Positions 18,511-26,307 of a stretch of 59,458 nt of DNA are shown piece after piece; position 1 is the first letter of the stretch, and every line of letters begins with the position of its first letter. The position numbers were made by a program, and so were the translations under genes. The notes below the pieces were generated by a model that did no database searches, was not told the DNA's origin, and saw only the letters and a program-made list of their open reading frames with translations. This DNA is from CAJBVG01 sp943371425 (GTDB lineage: Bacteria; Bacteroidota; Bacteroidia; Sphingobacteriales; Sphingobacteriaceae): positions 1-59,458 of the forward strand of contig CALRUR010000016.1 in the NCBI GenBank assembly GCA_943371425.1, given 5' to 3'.

Positions 18511-18566
18511 TTAGATATTAGTCATTAGTCTTTAGACAGTCTAAAGACTAATGACTAACGACTATC
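18511..18566. repeat. Palindrome of eight in-phase heptads
   Basis: Four TTAGxxx heptads (TTAGATA, TTAGTCA, TTAGTCT, TTAGACA at 18511-18538) are followed without a break by four GxCTAxx heptads (GTCTAAA, GACTAAT, GACTAAC, GACTATC at 18539-18566). The two halves pair perfectly for 20 bp (18518-18537 with 18539-18558). It fills the space between the convergent TonB_C and sdhB genes and could end both transcripts, although it has no U-tract. Confidence 0.9.
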
Positions 18567-18568
18567 TT

Positions 18569-19330
18569 CTAACTATTAGAGGCTACACTTGCCACTAAGA
18601 AATCTCTATTCATTCTTGCAATGTTAGATAGCGAAATACCTTTAGGGCATTCTGCTTCGCAAGCACCAGTGTTGGTACAATTTCCAAATCCTTCTTCGTC
18701 CATTTGAGCTACCATATTTTTTACACGCATGTAACGTTCTGGCTGGCCTTGTGGTAATAAAGATAATTGAGAAACTTTTGCAGAAACGAATAACATTGCC
18801 GAAGCATTTTTACATGCTGCTACGCAAGCTCCACAACCAATACAAGCTGCTGCATCAAAAGCTAAGTCGGCATCTTCTTTTCCAATTGGTAAAGAGTTTG
18901 CATCGCGTGCATTACCTGTATTTACAGAAATAAAACCACCTGCGGCAATAACTCTATCGAAAGCAGAACGATCTACTGTTAAATCTTTTATAACTGGAAA
19001 AGCCTTTGCTCTCCAAGGTTCCACAACAATGGTGTCGCCATCTTTAAACGAACGCATGTGTAATTGGCAAGTAGTTACTCTATCTTTGGGGCCATGTGGT
19101 CTGCCGTTAATATACATACTACACATTCCGCAAATACCTTCCCTACAATCGTGGTCGAACGCAATAGGTTCTTCGTTTTTAGTAATTAATTGTTCGTTTA
19201 AAACATCCACCATTTCTAAAAACGACATGTCTGGTGAAATATCTTTTACTTGGTAAGTAACTAATTTACCTTCAGCATTTGTATTTTTTTGTCTCCACAC
19301 TTTTAGTGTAAGGTTCATATTTCCACTCAT
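18569..19330 (-). CDS. sdhB: Succinate dehydrogenase/fumarate reductase iron-sulfur subunit
   Basis: 253 aa. The N-terminal [2Fe-2S] ferredoxin domain has ligands Cys62, Cys67, Cys70 and Cys88. The C-terminal domain has CIGCGACVAAC (163-173) and NCTNTGACEAECPKG (217-231), which hold the [4Fe-4S] and [3Fe-4S] centres. It passes electrons from SdhA to the membrane quinone site of SdhC. ATG at 19330 (MSGNMNLTLK) is chosen; Met5 is an alternative. It is the last gene of the sdhC-sdhA-[four-helix-bundle]-sdhB cluster and is separated from sdhA by an unusual inserted gene. Confidence 0.97.
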   Translation of the reverse strand: MSGNMNLTLKVWRQKNTNAEGKLVTYQVKDISPDMSFLEMVDVLNEQLITKNEEPIAFDHDCREGICGMCSMYINGRPHGPKDRVTTCQLHMRSFKDGDTIVVEPWRAKAFPVIKDLTVDRSAFDRVIAAGGFISVNTGNARDANSLPIGKEDADLAFDAAACIGCGACVAACKNASAMLFVSAKVSQLSLLPQGQPERYMRVKNMVAQMDEEGFGNCTNTGACEAECPKGISLSNIARMNRDFLVASVASNS

Positions 19331-19386
19331 ATTATTTAGTGTTATTTCTGTTTTACTTCTGAATTTGTTGTTTACTTGTTTAATAA

Positions 19387-19407
19387 TTAGAAAATAGAAA
19401 TTAGAAA
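19387..19407 (+). repeat. Heptad array (WTAGAAA x3), sdhB-side end of the inserted cassette
   Basis: TTAGAAA, ATAGAAA and TTAGAAA follow each other in phase. They point towards the four-helix-bundle gene and face a similar array on the opposite strand at the other side of it. Confidence 0.75.
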
Positions 19408-19419
19408 AAAGTATTAGTG

Positions 19420-19791
19420 CTAGTTTGTTTTTTGTCTTATTAAAAAATTAATATAACCATTTAACAATGCCAGACACTCTGAAATTAAAAGGCCGATTTC
19501 TAAAAATGTTTTTTGATCAATTAAATTTTCATCTAAACAAATTATAATATGGTCTTTTAGTTCATGTAATGAACCTCTACTTTGTCTGCAAAATTGAATA
19601 TTCTCTTGATAATGGTATCTACCATAACCTTCGGCTATATTATTTGTAACAGACCTAGAACATCGAGTAATCTGATCAACAATTCTATACTTTTCCTCTT
19701 TTGGAAATGTTTTAGTTAAATCACTAATTTTTTTCCTAAGTTCTCGTGCCTTAATCCAGCAATCTAAATTTTCAAATGATTTAATCCCCAT
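19420..19791 (-). CDS. Four-helix-bundle protein (S23 rRNA intervening-sequence/Avd-like family)
   Basis: 123 aa from the ATG at 19791 (MGIKSFENLDCWIKARELRKKI). It has the family hallmarks: FENLDCWIKARELRKKI at the start, RIVDQITRCSRSVTNNIAEGYGR near 36-58, and later helices with SRGSLHELKDHI and LISECLALLNGYINFLIRQ. Members form basic pentameric helical bundles; some lie in 23S rRNA intervening sequences, and the related Avd works with diversity-generating reverse transcriptases. Here it lies between sdhA and sdhB, flanked by inward-facing AGAAA heptad arrays. It has no link to respiration that I can see. Its stop codon is 90 nt from the sdhB start. Confidence 0.88.
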   Translation of the reverse strand: MGIKSFENLDCWIKARELRKKISDLTKTFPKEEKYRIVDQITRCSRSVTNNIAEGYGRYHYQENIQFCRQSRGSLHELKDHIIICLDENLIDQKTFLEIGLLISECLALLNGYINFLIRQKTN

Positions 19792-19869
19792 CACGTTACC
19801 TTTCTTAAACTTGTTAATCTCCCAAAAACAAATCTATTTAATTAAAACCATACTAGTTTCCTGCCCTCT

Positions 19870-19904
19870 TTTCTGCTTTCTTTTTTCTATTTTTTCTTTT
19901 CCTA
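19870..19904 (-). repeat. Heptad array (NNAGAAA x5), sdhA-side end of the inserted cassette
   Basis: On the minus strand five heptads run in phase: TAGGAAA, AGAAAAA, ATAGAAA, AAAGAAA, GCAGAAA. The first includes the TAG stop codon of sdhA, so the array begins exactly where the sdhA reading frame ends. It is inverted relative to the array at 19387-19407. Confidence 0.75.
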
Positions 19905-21884
19905 TTTATAGCTTCTCTGTGCAATTTTAATGTTCTCGTATTTCAACTCTTCTTTGTGTAATACAGGATCTGCATCAACTCCTTTAAATTCCCAAGCAGA
20001 TACATACGCGTAGTTTTCATCGTCGCGTAATGCTTCGCCTTCTTCTGTTTGGAATTCTTCGCGGAAGTGTCCACCACAAGATTCGTTTCTTGCCAATGCA
20101 TCTTTACACATTAATTCTCCCAACTCAATAAAATCGGCTACTCTTCCAGCTTTTTCTAATTCAGGATTAAATTCATCAGCTGTTCCTGGTACTTTAACAT
20201 CCGACCAAAATTCTTTTCTAATTTGTTGAATTTCCGAAATAGCTTCTTTCAAACCTTGTTCATTACGAGCCATTCCGCACTTATCCCACATAATTTTTCC
20301 TAAACGTTTATGGAAACTATCTACAGTTTTCGTTCCGTTTATAGAGAATAGTGTTTCAATTTGCGATTTAACTTTTTGTTCTGCTTCTTCAAATGCTGGA
20401 TGGTTAGTGTCAATAGCTTTTGTTGCAATATCTTTTGATAAATAACTTCCAATTGTGTACGGAATTACAAAGTATCCATCTGCCAAACCTTGCATTAGTG
20501 CCGATGCTCCTAAACGGTTTGCACCGTGGTCTGAGAAATTCGCTTCACCTAATGCATATAAACCAGGTACGGTTGTCATCAAATTATAATCAACCCATAA
20601 ACCACCCATTGTATAATGTACTGCTGGGTAAATTCTCATTGGTTGTTCGTATGGGTTTTCGCCTGTAATTTGTTGATACATATCGAATAAGTTTCCATAC
20701 TTTTCTTTTACTACTTCTTTACCCATGCGCACAATATCTGCTTCAGAAGCATTGTATATATTACGTTTGCTGGCTTCTACAGTTCCATAACGTTTAATGT
20801 TATATGCGAAATCTAAATAAACCGCCATTTTAGAATTACCAACTCCGTAACCTGCGTCGCATCTTTCTTTTGCAGCGCGAGAAGCCACGTCTCTTGGTAC
20901 TAAATTTCCAAATGCTGGGTATCTTCTTTCTAAGTAATAATCTCTCTCTTCTTCCGGAATATCATTTGGATTTCTGGTATCACCTTGTTTTTTCGGAACC
21001 CAAATTCTTCCATCGTTACGTAATGATTCCGACATCAACGTTAATTTAGATTGATGATCGCCAGAAACTGGTATACAAGTTGGGTGAATTTGTGTGAAAC
21101 AAGGGTTTCCAAAATATGCTCCTTGTTTATGTGCTTTCCAAGCGGCAGTTACGTTAGAACCCATCGCATTGGTTGATAAAAAGAAAACGTTTCCATATCC
21201 ACCAGTACATAATAATACTGCATGACCGAAATGACGTTCTAATTTACCACTTACTAAATCTCTTGCTATAATTCCTCTACATACTCCATCTATTTTAACA
21301 ACATCTAGCATTTCATGGCGTGTGTACATTTTAACAGTACCCATACCTACTTGACGTTGTAATGATGAATAAGCTCCTAATAATAATTGTTGACCAGTTT
21401 GCCCTGCTGCGTAAAACGTACGTTGTACTTGTGTTCCACCGAAAGATCTGTTAGAAAGTAAGCCTCCATATTCGCGTGCAAATGGCACACCTTGCGCAAC
21501 ACATTGGTCGATAATGTTCGTACTTACTTCTGCCAAACGGTATACGTTTGCTTCGCGCGCACGATAGTCGCCACCTTTAATAGTATCGTAAAATAAACGA
21601 TAAACAGAGTCGCCATCGTTTTGATAATTTTTTGCTGCGTTAATTCCACCTTGTGCTGCAATTGAATGTGCTCTACGTGGTGAATCCTGAAAGCAAAATA
21701 CTTTTACTTTGTACCCTAACTCGGCTAAGGATGCTGCTGCTGATGCACCTGCTAAGCCCGAACCTACTACAATTATTTCTAAATTTCTTTTATTTGAAGG
21801 GTTTACTAATGGTACAGTTGAACGGTATTTCGTCCACTTTTGTTCCAAAGTTCCTTCTGGTATTTTCGCATCTAATACTGACAT
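19902..21884 (-). CDS. sdhA: Succinate dehydrogenase/fumarate reductase flavoprotein subunit
   Basis: 660 aa. The FAD-binding dinucleotide fold IIVVGSGLAGASAAASLAELG is near 33-53, and the FAD-attachment loop RRAHSIAAQGGINA near 70-83 carries the His that normally binds FAD covalently. Catalytic-site segments include HPTCIPVSGDHQSKL and RNDGRIWVP, and GANRLGASALMQGLADGYF is near 455-473. It oxidises succinate to fumarate on the cytosolic face of the membrane. It lies 26 nt after sdhC. Its stop codon merges with a heptad repeat, then comes the inserted four-helix-bundle gene. Confidence 0.98.
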   Translation of the reverse strand: MSVLDAKIPEGTLEQKWTKYRSTVPLVNPSNKRNLEIIVVGSGLAGASAAASLAELGYKVKVFCFQDSPRRAHSIAAQGGINAAKNYQNDGDSVYRLFYDTIKGGDYRAREANVYRLAEVSTNIIDQCVAQGVPFAREYGGLLSNRSFGGTQVQRTFYAAGQTGQQLLLGAYSSLQRQVGMGTVKMYTRHEMLDVVKIDGVCRGIIARDLVSGKLERHFGHAVLLCTGGYGNVFFLSTNAMGSNVTAAWKAHKQGAYFGNPCFTQIHPTCIPVSGDHQSKLTLMSESLRNDGRIWVPKKQGDTRNPNDIPEEERDYYLERRYPAFGNLVPRDVASRAAKERCDAGYGVGNSKMAVYLDFAYNIKRYGTVEASKRNIYNASEADIVRMGKEVVKEKYGNLFDMYQQITGENPYEQPMRIYPAVHYTMGGLWVDYNLMTTVPGLYALGEANFSDHGANRLGASALMQGLADGYFVIPYTIGSYLSKDIATKAIDTNHPAFEEAEQKVKSQIETLFSINGTKTVDSFHKRLGKIMWDKCGMARNEQGLKEAISEIQQIRKEFWSDVKVPGTADEFNPELEKAGRVADFIELGELMCKDALARNESCGGHFREEFQTEEGEALRDDENYAYVSAWEFKGVDADPVLHKEELKYENIKIAQRSYK

Positions 21885-21910
21885 ATCTTAGATTTTAATG
21901 TTCTGTTTAA

Positions 21911-22579
21911 TTATTTAATCCAACCAAAGTGCATTGCAATTGGCATTGCCGCAAACAATAATGGTATTATTATAGAATAAGCAAATCCTATTGTTTTTAC
22001 TGTTGGTGTGTATTTTTTATGGTTCCAACCCATTGATTGAAAAGCAGAGGCAAAGCCGTGCATTAAATGGTAGGAAAGAGAGATACATCCCAATACATAC
22101 ACTACTACTACTAATGGATTTACAAAAACCTCTTTCATTTCGTTGAACAAAGTTTCTCTACCACTTGTAATTTCATCTGTAAATCTGCTTACTACCCAAA
22201 AATGACGTAGGTGGATAATTAAGAAAATTAATAACAACGTTCCTAATAAGCCCATAGAGCGAGAGTACCATTTACTATTTGCTGCTGCATTTGTGTAGGC
22301 ATAGTTTACAGGACGTGCTTTTCTGTTTTCTGCCCATAACATTAAACCATCTACAATGTGTGCTAATAAACCAAGCATTAAACCTATTTCCATAGTTCTA
22401 ATTACCCAGTTTGTACCCATAAATTCTGCCGCTAATTCAAACTGATGTCCTCCATCATTCATAAAAATTAAGGCGTTAATTCCCGCGTGCACTATTAAAA
22501 AGGAAATTAACAATAAGCCCGTTAGTCCCATTAAGTATTTCTTCCCCAGAGACGATTTGAACAGTTTACTATTACTCAT
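21911..22579 (-). CDS. sdhC: Succinate dehydrogenase cytochrome b subunit (b558 type)
   Basis: 222 aa integral membrane protein with five predicted helices (about residues 15-35, 60-80, 108-125, 150-172 and 195-215). Conserved His residues in LIVHAGINAL, LLAHIVDGLML, LIIHLRHFWV and LSYHLMHGFASAFQ suit the two heme b groups of the single-subunit anchor. It reduces menaquinone with electrons from SdhB. It is the first gene of the operon and has a good -7 box 37 nt upstream. Confidence 0.95.
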   Translation of the reverse strand: MSNSKLFKSSLGKKYLMGLTGLLLISFLIVHAGINALIFMNDGGHQFELAAEFMGTNWVIRTMEIGLMLGLLAHIVDGLMLWAENRKARPVNYAYTNAAANSKWYSRSMGLLGTLLLIFLIIHLRHFWVVSRFTDEITSGRETLFNEMKEVFVNPLVVVVYVLGCISLSYHLMHGFASAFQSMGWNHKKYTPTVKTIGFAYSIIIPLLFAAMPIAMHFGWIK

Positions 22580-22615
22580 AATATGTTTGTTTTTTCAGAT
22601 TTTTACTGTTAATGG

Positions 22616-22623
22616 CAAATGTA
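22616..22623 (-). promoter_or_regulatory. -7 box of the sdhCAB promoter
   Basis: On the minus strand TACATTTG matches TAnnTTTG exactly. A TTTCG at 22646-22650, 22 nt upstream, is a weak -33 candidate. The predicted transcript start is about 30 nt before the sdhC ATG. Confidence 0.5.
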
Positions 22624-22725
22624 TTTATTCTTAAAGATTGCTTGTCGAAATATAAAAATTTAGATTGATTCTAATTTAACAATTTCGAAATTGGTTAAGT
22701 GTTGTATTCTACCACTTTACGACCA

Positions 22726-22759
22726 TAAGTAGCTACTGCAAGTTAAATTAAGCTACTTA
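22726..22759. repeat. Imperfectly explained inverted repeat in the sdhC/T9SS gap
   Basis: TAAGTAGCT (22726-22734) and AGCTACTTA (22751-22759) are exact reverse complements separated by 16 nt. The 282-nt gap (22580-22861) otherwise holds only the sdh promoter. Role unknown; it lies upstream of both the sdh promoter and the 3' end of the next gene. Confidence 0.5.
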
Positions 22760-22861
22760 AGGGCTTATTAATGCAAGAAAATCTTTCATCTAAGTGGATA
22801 AACAGCTTACTTATTATTTGGTTTTTAGGGTTTTTTTGAGAAAAACTCTTTTCAACGAAAA

Positions 22862-24760
22862 TTACAAAATCAGCAATTTTTCAGAATATAAATTGTTCTT
22901 AACATCTTTTGCTCGTAAATAATAAATGCCTTTTGGCAAATTGGCCACATCTATAACCTGCGTGTTATAAGCATTCGAATTTTTATATACTACCTGCCCA
23001 ATTGCCGAAACGATTTCTAAATCCACAAACATTATCTCATTGGGTAAAGTAAGTTTATTTACTACTGGATTTGTAATTTTTATTTTTTTGAAATGGCTGA
23101 TTGATTGTACAACCACATTATAAAAAATACAATTACTTGTATCAGAACAACCGAAATTATTAGTAAGTACTAAAGCATATGTTCCAGAAATTGCAGGGGT
23201 TAACAACCTATTATTTTCGCCTATCATTGGCATTAAGACACTATCGCAACTATGCCATTGGTAGGTACTGGTAGTATCACTTGCTAATAATCCATTTGGG
23301 TTAACCAATATTTCAGTATTTATTGTGTCGCTTACATTTAGTATATAAGCAGCAAATTTAGCTACCGTATCGGTACATGTTAAGCCCGCGGTTACAAAAA
23401 ACTGAGTTGTTTTTTGTTCAGCTACAGTAATGCTCATACCACTATCTATAAACGTTCCGTTCAAACTATCTTTATACCAAAACCAACTAGAACCAGAGTT
23501 GGGTGAACCGCCAACAACTGTAATAGTTTGTGGCTCTAAAATACAACGCACATTAGAAGCGGTGGTATCTAATATAGGTGCTGTTGCGGAAATACAAGGC
23601 AATGTTACGGTGTAATTATTTTCTAAGCGAGTAAGGCGGTTTGTATTATTTACTAATGGTTCGCGAGTTTGAGTGGTTTGAGTAAAAGAACCTCCAATTA
23701 AAATGTTTTTATCTGCCTGCTCGGCAATATCGAATATAGATCCATTAGTACCTGCATAAATTGTATTATCTAACGTGCCATTGCTATTCAACCTAACTAA
23801 GCGTTGTACTGCTTGTCCGTTTACACTTGTAAAATCTCCTGCAACAATTATTTTTCCATCTTTTTGTAAATGCATGTCTCTTATTCTTGCAGAGATGTTT
23901 GCAAAAAAACTTGTGTCTAAAGAACCATCGCTATTTAACCTAGCAATTCTATTAGCCATTCTTCCATTAATGGCGGTAAAAGTGCCCGAAATAATTATTT
24001 TATCATTTGGCAATACGATCATTTCACTTACTGTTCCGGCAATATTTCCTGCATTAAATGTTGTGTCTAAATTACCGTTTAAATCTACTCTAAAAAGCTT
24101 GCTCACATTTAAGCCTTTGTACCGCAAAAAGGATCCACCAATTAGTATTTTTTGGTTGCTTTGTTGTCCGAAGCATTCTGGGCTAAGATTCGTACCAATG
24201 CCAATATTAAAGGTAGTATCAATACTTCCATTAGGGTTAAGCCTTACAAAACCAGCAAAATTTATGTTATCATATTTATTAAAAAATCCAGAAATAATAA
24301 TTTTTGCATCTTTCTGAATAAATATTTCGGTTACTTCATTATTCGGACCACTGCCTGTATAAAAACTAGAATCAATGGTTCCGTTTGCATTAATTCTGGC
24401 TAAGTTTTTACGAGAGGTGTTATTATAAGATAAAAACAAACCACCAATAATTAATTTATCATCTGTTTGTAACGCACTTGCTCTCACTGGACCTTCAACA
24501 CCTACACCACTTAAAAAACTTGCATCAATTGTACCGTCTTGAAATAGTCTTACAATTCTTTTATTGTTTGTTCCTTTAAATGTTTGGAAATCTCCGCTTA
24601 CTATAATTCTACCGTTACTTTGTATGTCAATTTTATTCACGGTTGAGGAGGCAGCGTTTGCTATCTTAAAAGAAGTATCGATCACTGTTAATTGAGCAAA
24701 GGAGTTCTCTAGTATTAGTGCTAAAAATATAATCAAAATTAGTTGTATGGGCTTTTTCAT
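22862..24760 (-). CDS. T9SS cargo protein with delta-60 repeats
   Basis: 632 aa from the ATG at 24760 (MKKPIQLILIIFLALILENSFAQ, a signal peptide); an in-frame ATG at 24808 would put 16 residues before it. Residues about 25-360 hold seven or so delta-60 beta-propeller units, each with D(G/A)KI-I-SG-F followed by an RLN-NG-(I/L)D-SF word, the pattern of delta-60 repeat proteins. An Ig/PKD-like middle region with four Cys follows, then a C-terminal sorting domain (KITNPVVNKLTLP... YSEKLLIL). It is probably a surface or released adhesin-like protein. The ligand is unknown. Confidence 0.9.
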   Translation of the reverse strand: MKKPIQLILIIFLALILENSFAQLTVIDTSFKIANAASSTVNKIDIQSNGRIIVSGDFQTFKGTNNKRIVRLFQDGTIDASFLSGVGVEGPVRASALQTDDKLIIGGLFLSYNNTSRKNLARINANGTIDSSFYTGSGPNNEVTEIFIQKDAKIIISGFFNKYDNINFAGFVRLNPNGSIDTTFNIGIGTNLSPECFGQQSNQKILIGGSFLRYKGLNVSKLFRVDLNGNLDTTFNAGNIAGTVSEMIVLPNDKIIISGTFTAINGRMANRIARLNSDGSLDTSFFANISARIRDMHLQKDGKIIVAGDFTSVNGQAVQRLVRLNSNGTLDNTIYAGTNGSIFDIAEQADKNILIGGSFTQTTQTREPLVNNTNRLTRLENNYTVTLPCISATAPILDTTASNVRCILEPQTITVVGGSPNSGSSWFWYKDSLNGTFIDSGMSITVAEQKTTQFFVTAGLTCTDTVAKFAAYILNVSDTINTEILVNPNGLLASDTTSTYQWHSCDSVLMPMIGENNRLLTPAISGTYALVLTNNFGCSDTSNCIFYNVVVQSISHFKKIKITNPVVNKLTLPNEIMFVDLEIVSAIGQVVYKNSNAYNTQVIDVANLPKGIYYLRAKDVKNNLYSEKLLIL

Positions 24761-24841
24761 ATCTACTTGATAATTACACAAGTTATAAAGAGAAATTGGG
24801 AATTGCAAAATGTTTTTTATATTGAATCAAATTTTAATTTT

Positions 24842-26302
24842 ATGGGGTTAAGCAACTATACGAGAGATTTAATTTTAACCAATGTTTCTAATGAAGAACT
24901 ATTGGTGTTAAGCATAAAAATTGCAAACAAGCTTGAATGGGATGTAAAACACATAAGCTCTAAAGGCTTTATTGCCATTAATTCTAAAAAGTTATTAAAC
25001 AAACATTCTGAAATTACTTTAAAATTTATAGACGATAATCCAGAAATAGAATCGCATTCTATTTCGACCACGATTTATGATTTTGGGAGAAATAAAAAAT
25101 ACATTGAGCAATTTATTGATTTACTAAATATAGAACTCGAAACTATTGATCGAGAAAAAATCGCTACTGAATACGAAGAATTGAAGTTGAGTTTTGTTAA
25201 TTCTGATATTGATGAATTACAAGAAGGAACTCTCGCGTATGAAATAAGTAACATGAGTTTTTACGATTATTTAGTGCCCACAAAAAAATATTTCATCACG
25301 CCAATTATAGTTTATTTAAATGTATTGGTTCTTACTGCGATGGTAGTTTTGGGGATTAGTCCTCTTAATCCAACAGCAGATCAGCTAATACAATGGGGAG
25401 GTAATGTTCGAAGCCTAACCTTAGGTGGAGAACCATGGCGCTTATTAACTGCTTGTTTTTTACACATCGGGATGATTCATTTATTTATGAATTTAAACGC
25501 ATTAATTTTTGTTGGATTTATAATAGAAAAACAAATAGGACCCCTAAGGTTTGGCTTAACGTATCTATTAACTGGTGTGTTTGCTAGTGTTGTAAGTGTT
25601 TTTTGGAATGATAATATTATTAGCGCAGGAGCATCGGGAGCTGTGTTTGGGATTTATGGTTTATACCTTGTATTACTACTCTTTAATGTGGTCGAAAAAT
25701 CTATCAAGAAAGCTTTTTTAGCTAGTATTGTTCTATTTGTGCTTTATAATTTACTGAACGGATTGGCTAAAGAAGGGATAGATAATGCTGCTCATATTGG
25801 TGGGTTAATTTCAGGAATTATTATTGCCATTTTATATATACCAGGATTAAAACTAAACAGTACTCCAGTAATAAAGAAATTTAGCATTGCATTTGCTTCT
25901 TCAGTTTTAATTTTATTCAGTTATTTTTTATATACTAAAATACCAACCGACGGAGTAAGGTTTTCAAAAGCAATTGAAAGGTTTACAGCACAAGAGAGCG
26001 TAGCACTTAGAGTATATAATTTACCAGAAGGCACAAGTGATGATTCTATTTTATACATTATTAAAAAAGAATCTATTCCACTTTGGAAAGCAAACATTGC
26101 TCTTTTGCATGAGAGTTTAAAGGATGAACTAACAGAAGAGAATAAGTTTTTTGCTAATAAATTAATTAAATATTGTGAACTAAGAATAGAATCATATGAG
26201 CTAATATATAAATCAATAGAAGAAAAAACGGATGTTTATAATATGGGTATTGAATTAAAATCTAGAGAAATTGAAAAAATTATTAACGATATGAACTATT
26301 AA
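24842..26302 (+). CDS. Rhomboid family intramembrane serine protease with extra N- and C-terminal domains
   Basis: 486 aa from the ATG at 24842 (MGLSNYTRDLIL); an upstream in-frame ATG at 24743 is unlikely. Residues 1-150 form a soluble domain of unknown family. The rhomboid core covers about 155-375 with GGEPWRLLTACFLHIGMIHLFMN, nucleophile Ser265 in GASGAVFG and catalytic His318 in AAHIGGLISG. A charged C-terminal tail of about 90 residues follows. It cleaves transmembrane substrates within the inner membrane. It ends 5 nt from the convergent T9SS gene. Confidence 0.93.
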   Translation: MGLSNYTRDLILTNVSNEELLVLSIKIANKLEWDVKHISSKGFIAINSKKLLNKHSEITLKFIDDNPEIESHSISTTIYDFGRNKKYIEQFIDLLNIELETIDREKIATEYEELKLSFVNSDIDELQEGTLAYEISNMSFYDYLVPTKKYFITPIIVYLNVLVLTAMVVLGISPLNPTADQLIQWGGNVRSLTLGGEPWRLLTACFLHIGMIHLFMNLNALIFVGFIIEKQIGPLRFGLTYLLTGVFASVVSVFWNDNIISAGASGAVFGIYGLYLVLLLFNVVEKSIKKAFLASIVLFVLYNLLNGLAKEGIDNAAHIGGLISGIIIAILYIPGLKLNSTPVIKKFSIAFASSVLILFSYFLYTKIPTDGVRFSKAIERFTAQESVALRVYNLPEGTSDDSILYIIKKESIPLWKANIALLHESLKDELTEENKFFANKLIKYCELRIESYELIYKSIEEKTDVYNMGIELKSREIEKIINDMNY

Positions 26303-26307
26303 AAAAT

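Noticed and set aside
19420..19791. Diversity-generating retroelement, because Avd belongs to the same fold family
   Set aside because: No reverse transcriptase, template repeat or variable repeat is present near the gene.
19420..19791. 23S rRNA intervening sequence
   Set aside because: No rRNA sequence surrounds the gene; its neighbours are sdhA and sdhB.
19420..19859. CTAGTTT at both sides of the four-helix-bundle gene as a possible target-site duplication
   Set aside because: Seven bases in AT-rich flanks are likely by chance, and one copy contains the gene's own stop codon.
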